Below the pieces are notes generated by a model. It was not told the origin of the DNA and searched no databases. It worked only from the letters and a program-made list of their open reading frames with translations. From Microbacterium sp. HD4P20 (GTDB lineage: Bacteria > Actinomycetota > Actinomycetes > Actinomycetales > Microbacteriaceae): DNA of 64,000 bases. The stretch lies in NCBI RefSeq assembly GCF_019449275.2, contig NZ_JAHZQZ020000012.1, forward strand, positions 1 to 64,000, in the 5' to 3' direction. Position 1 is the stretch's first letter. Each line of letters starts with the position of its first letter. Positions 60,914 to 64,000 of this stretch are shown in pieces. The translations under genes and the position numbers were made by a program.

Positions 60914-62194
60914 GTGAGCGAGACGAGCAAGACCGTCCGGCGCGGCCGTCGCACGGTCGCGCGGCACGGTGAGCTGTCGTCGCCTCATCCGCTCGCGCTG
61001 GTGCTCAAGATCGTCGCCGTGGTCGCCTCCGTCGTTCTCGTATCGACCGCGGGTGTCGCCGCCTACGCCCTCACCGACCTGGCGACAGGCTTGACCGACG
61101 ACGCCGTCGCGCTCGAGGGCCAGGAGGATCTGCCGCCGCCGACCATGGGAGCCATCGAAGGTGTGGTCGATCTGGTCCTCGTCGGCACCGACGAGTGCGA
61201 GGAGGAGTACGCCTACCTCTTCGGCGACCGCTGCACCGGAGCCGATGCCGCCGGCCAGCTCAACGACGTGAATATGCTCGTGCACATCTCGAGCAATCCG
61301 CGCCGGGTGACCGTGGTGTCGTTCCCGCGCGACCTCATGATCGGGCTGCCCTCGTGCCAGCGTGAGGACGGGTCGCAGTCCTCGCCCACATCGAGGTCGC
61401 AGATCAACGAGGCCTGGTCGCGCGGGGGACTGTCCTGTGTCGCGAAGACGATCTCCGAGCTGAGCGGCCAGAACGTGCCCTACGCGGCCAAGGTCAGCTT
61501 CGGCAACGTCATCAACATCACCGACGCGCTGGGCGGCGTCGATGTGTGCATCGGCAACGGCGGCATGCGCGATCGCTACACCGGCATCGACTGGCCCGCC
61601 GGACCGCGTACGGTCCAGGGCGTGGAGGCGCTGCAGTTCCTGCGCACGCGGCACGGTCTCGAGAACGGCAGCGACCTGGCGCGCATCAGCAATCAGCAGC
61701 AGTACATGTCGAGCCTCGCCCGCAAACTGGTGAGCGACGAAGTGCTCTCGGATCCCGGCACCCTCTACCGACTGGCGACCACTGCGGTCGACAACATCAC
61801 CGCGAGCGAGTCGCTGGCCAATCCCCTGCGGATCGCGCAGATCGCGATGGCCGTCAACGACGTGCCGTTCGAAGACATCAACTTCATCCAGTACCCGGTC
61901 AACACCGATCCCATCGACCCCGACCGCGTCGTGCCCGATTGGGAGAGAGCCGACGAGCTCTGGGCAGCACTCGAGGCGAACGAGCCGATCGACTTGACGA
62001 ACGACCAGAACCTGACGGGCGGGGTCATCACGGTCGACCCGCAGCCCACCGAAGAGCCCGTCGAGCCGGCGCCCACGCCCGGCGACACCGAGACGCCGGC
62101 ACCCACCGAGACCGCCGTCCCGCTGGATGACATCCCCGGTCAGTCCGCTGCCGACCAGACGTGTTCCGCGGGCAACCTCAGGGCCAGCAACTGA
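60914..62194 (+). CDS. LytR-CpsA-Psr (LCP) family protein
   Basis: A 426-residue membrane-anchored LCP protein. A basic cytoplasmic tail and one membrane helix (about 30-55) precede the LCP domain: 'VDLVLVGTDE', 'NDVNMLVHIS', 'RRVTVVSFPRDLMIGLP' with the phosphate-binding Arg/Asp, 'QINEAWSRGG', 'VINITDALGGVDVC' and 'ALQFLRTRHGLENGSDLARISNQQQ' features. A Pro/Thr/Glu-rich tail ends in a conserved Cys. The family transfers lipid-linked glycopolymers to peptidoglycan. The GTG at 60914 has GAGAGGAACC upstream. It touches the next gene as TGATG, a tandem paralogue. Confidence 0.92.
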   Translation: MSETSKTVRRGRRTVARHGELSSPHPLALVLKIVAVVASVVLVSTAGVAAYALTDLATGLTDDAVALEGQEDLPPPTMGAIEGVVDLVLVGTDECEEEYAYLFGDRCTGADAAGQLNDVNMLVHISSNPRRVTVVSFPRDLMIGLPSCQREDGSQSSPTSRSQINEAWSRGGLSCVAKTISELSGQNVPYAAKVSFGNVINITDALGGVDVCIGNGGMRDRYTGIDWPAGPRTVQGVEALQFLRTRHGLENGSDLARISNQQQYMSSLARKLVSDEVLSDPGTLYRLATTAVDNITASESLANPLRIAQIAMAVNDVPFEDINFIQYPVNTDPIDPDRVVPDWERADELWAALEANEPIDLTNDQNLTGGVITVDPQPTEEPVEPAPTPGDTETPAPTETAVPLDDIPGQSAADQTCSAGNLRASN

Positions 62195-63516
62195 TGGCGC
62201 GATCGACGGGCCCCTCTCGCGAGGGGCGGGCACCGCTCGCGCGCCACGGTGTGCTGCGGTCGCGGCATCCGTTCGTCACCATGCTGTCGATGCTCGCCGT
62301 CGTGCTCGGCGTGGTCGGGGTGAGCGCGACGGGCCTAGCCGCGTACACCGTGTGGGATGCCGCCCAGGCCATCGGCGCGAACGCTGTCGTCCTCGACGAG
62401 GACAAGCCCTTGCCGCCGTCTCTCGGTGCGATCGAGGGCGGCGTGAATCTGCTGCTGGTCGGCACCGACTCGTGCGAGGGTGAGAACGCCCAGCTGTCGG
62501 GGGCGTGCCAGAACGGCGACACCGAAGGCGAGCGCAACGACGTCACGATGCTCGTGCACATCTCGGATGAGCCGCGGCGCGTGACCGTCGTGTCGTTCCC
62601 GCGTGACATGATCGTGCCGATCCCCTCATGCCCGAGGGAGGACGGCAGCGGCAACTACTCCGCGATGTCGGCGCAGATGATCAACGTCTCGTACATGTAC
62701 GGGGGTCTTGCCTGCACCGTGCTCACGGTCGAGGCGCTCATCGAGCAGGAGATCCACTTCGCCGGAGCGATCCGCTGGACCGGTGTCATCAACATGTCGA
62801 ATGCGATCGGCGGCGTCGACGTGTGCGTCGCGGGCGACATCAGCGACCCCCACACCGGTCTGAACCTCACCGCCGGCACCCACACGCTCGAGGGTGTGCA
62901 GGCGCTGCAGTTCCTGCGCATCCGCCACGGCATCGGCGACGGCTCCGACCTCGGCCGCATCTCGAACCAGCAGCAGTTCATGTCGTCGATGGTGCGAAAG
63001 CTGCAGTCCGACGCAGTGCTCGCCGACCCCGGCCGCCTGCTGAATCTCGCGACCACGGCGATGGGTCAGGCGCAGTCCAAGCAGCTCGTGCTCAGCTCGG
63101 GGCTGGCGAACCCGACGCTCATGGTGCAGATCGCGATGGCGGCCAACGATGTGCCCTACGAAGACATCGTGTTCGTGCAGTACCCGACGCAGTACGCGTC
63201 GGGCAGCGGTGCCAGTCGAGTGTTGCCCGTGAAGTATGCCGCGGATGAGCTCTTCGCCGCGCTCGCCGCCAACCAGCCTCTGGCGTTGACCGGCGATGCC
63301 AGTCAGGGCCGCTCCATCGAGGTGACCGGCGAGGCCGTGCAGCCCGAGACCGCGCCGACCGACAGTGCCGAGGCCCCGGCCGAGGGCGAGACCCCGGCCG
63401 CGGACGCCACGCCGGGCGCGGGCGAGGCTCCCGTCGCGGAGGAGCGCGTCGAGTTGCCGTCCGACATCGCGGGGCAGACCGCAGCGCAGACGACCTGCAC
63501 GCTGCCTGAGGACTGA
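62194..63516 (+). CDS. LytR-CpsA-Psr (LCP) family protein, tandem paralogue
   Basis: A 440-residue LCP protein similar along its length to the preceding one. Membrane helix at about 28-52, then 'VNLLLVGTDSCEGENA', 'NDVTMLVHIS', 'RRVTVVSFPRDMIVPIPSC', 'VINMSNAIGGVDVC' and 'ALQFLRIRHGIGDGSDLGRISNQQQ' features. Several Cys pairs are shared with its neighbour. The tail is Ala/Pro/Glu-rich, about 60 residues, and also ends near a Cys. The 1-bp stop-start overlap implies coupled synthesis, and the two may differ in acceptor or glycopolymer preference. Confidence 0.92.
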   Translation: MARSTGPSREGRAPLARHGVLRSRHPFVTMLSMLAVVLGVVGVSATGLAAYTVWDAAQAIGANAVVLDEDKPLPPSLGAIEGGVNLLLVGTDSCEGENAQLSGACQNGDTEGERNDVTMLVHISDEPRRVTVVSFPRDMIVPIPSCPREDGSGNYSAMSAQMINVSYMYGGLACTVLTVEALIEQEIHFAGAIRWTGVINMSNAIGGVDVCVAGDISDPHTGLNLTAGTHTLEGVQALQFLRIRHGIGDGSDLGRISNQQQFMSSMVRKLQSDAVLADPGRLLNLATTAMGQAQSKQLVLSSGLANPTLMVQIAMAANDVPYEDIVFVQYPTQYASGSGASRVLPVKYAADELFAALAANQPLALTGDASQGRSIEVTGEAVQPETAPTDSAEAPAEGETPAADATPGAGEAPVAEERVELPSDIAGQTAAQTTCTLPED

Positions 63517-63529
63517 CTCCGGCGCGTCC

Positions 63530-64000
63530 TCAGGGCGTGACGCGGGAACGCAGCCAGCGCTCGCGCGTGAGGAAGGCGAGCTGACCCGTCTTCTCCGGCA
63601 GCTCGACGTGCGGGCCCAGCTCGAACCCCATGACGCGGGCCCGCGTCACCGCGCGCTCGTTGCCGACGTCGGGCTCGATCACGATGCGCTCCGCCTCCGG
63701 TCGCGAGAACAGGAACTCGCCGATCAGCCCGCCGAGCCTCGTTGTGAAGCCGCGGGTGGGCGCGCCACGATCGCCGAGCAGGAAGTGGATGCCGACATCC
63801 CCCGGCAGCGGGTCGTAGGCCTCGCCGAGGGGGTCGTGCTCGGGCTCGTAGGTCTGCAGCAGCACGATGGGCAGCCCTTCGCGACGCACGAGGAACGCGT
63901 GATGCGTGTCGAGGTCGTCGACGTAGGCATACAGATCGCGCAGCTCGTCGCGGGTGAGGTCGCCGAGGCCCCAGAAGCGCGCACGCGGTTCGGTGACCCA
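63530..64000 (-). CDS. GNAT acetyltransferase, siderophore-biosynthesis type (5' end outside window)
   Basis: The frame is open from the window edge to the stop at 63530, giving at least 156 residues, so the start is missing. It reads 'WVTEPRARFWGL' at the edge, then 'HAFLVRREGLPIVLLQTYEP', 'GDVGIHFLLGD', 'RIVIEPDVGNERAVTRARVMGFE' features and 'KTGQLAFLTRERW'. This matches the IucB/RhbD/MbtK-like acetyltransferase group, which acylates hydroxylysine-type siderophore precursors. A siderophore locus may therefore begin beyond the right edge. It converges with the LCP pair 13 bp away. Confidence 0.82.
   Translation of the reverse strand, partial: WVTEPRARFWGLGDLTRDELRDLYAYVDDLDTHHAFLVRREGLPIVLLQTYEPEHDPLGEAYDPLPGDVGIHFLLGDRGAPTRGFTTRLGGLIGEFLFSRPEAERIVIEPDVGNERAVTRARVMGFELGPHVELPEKTGQLAFLTRERWLRSRVTP

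Overview
High-GC, Microbacteriaceae-like actinobacterial chromosome, probably Microbacterium or a close relative. The evidence is the roughly 70% GC codon use, leaderless genes with TANNNT boxes 6-9 nt before the start codon, frequent GTG starts, and a very common GGATGCC/GGCATCC word. No insertion sequence, prophage, CRISPR array, rRNA operon or origin was seen. No gene-free stretch exceeds 300 bases.

About 1-40.8 kb is a large glycan-utilisation locus organised as a LacI-type regulon. From left to right: a leftward block with a sugar isomerase/epimerase, a DUF993 TIM-barrel protein, a Gfo/Idh/MocA dehydrogenase, and GH35, GH51 and GH2 glycosidases (55-10479). Next is a rightward operon with a solute-binding protein (SBP), two permeases, a GH38 alpha-mannosidase and an unclassified protein (10690-18590). 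A leftward operon has two paralogous SBPs around one permease pair, a DUF624-like protein and a GH42 enzyme (18848-26230). A rightward operon resembles the Bacillus yes/yet/lpl pectin genes: DUF624, LplA-like SBP, two permeases, DUF1961 and an exo-rhamnogalacturonan-lyase-like protein (26513-33930). The block ends with a second dehydrogenase, an ABC exporter, a CE12-like acetylesterase, the LacI regulator, a small basic protein, a cupin protein and a DUF6807/PmoA-like protein (34089-40772). Operator-like palindromes centred on CG (consensus near GGAAANCGCTTTCC) stand before most of these units. The gene content points to acetylated rhamnogalacturonan I with arabinan, galactan or arabinogalactan side chains. 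None of the glycosidases carries a signal peptide, so oligosaccharides are probably imported and cut in the cytoplasm. No importer here has its own ATPase gene.

40.8-47.7 kb holds phosphoglucomutase, prephenate dehydratase, a LuxR-type regulator next to a methyltransferase, and a luciferase-like oxidoreductase. 47.7-54.4 kb is a second sugar unit: another LacI regulator divergent from GH42, two permeases, an SBP and a GH36 N-terminal remnant. Its own operator is close to TGTGCACGTTCACA.

54.4-64 kb is ordinary chromosome: photolyase, diacylglycerol-kinase family, a beta-lactamase-fold lipoprotein with degenerate active-site motifs, serS, a HAD phosphatase, tRNA-Ser(UGA), two LytR-CpsA-Psr proteins and a partial acetyltransferase cut by the window end.

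The most notable points are a perfect GC-rich stem-loop after each of the five SBP genes (twice inside the next coding sequence), the extended LacI operator set, the two-SBP operon, several conserved but uncharacterised proteins inside the glycan locus, and two gene remnants that record deletions.
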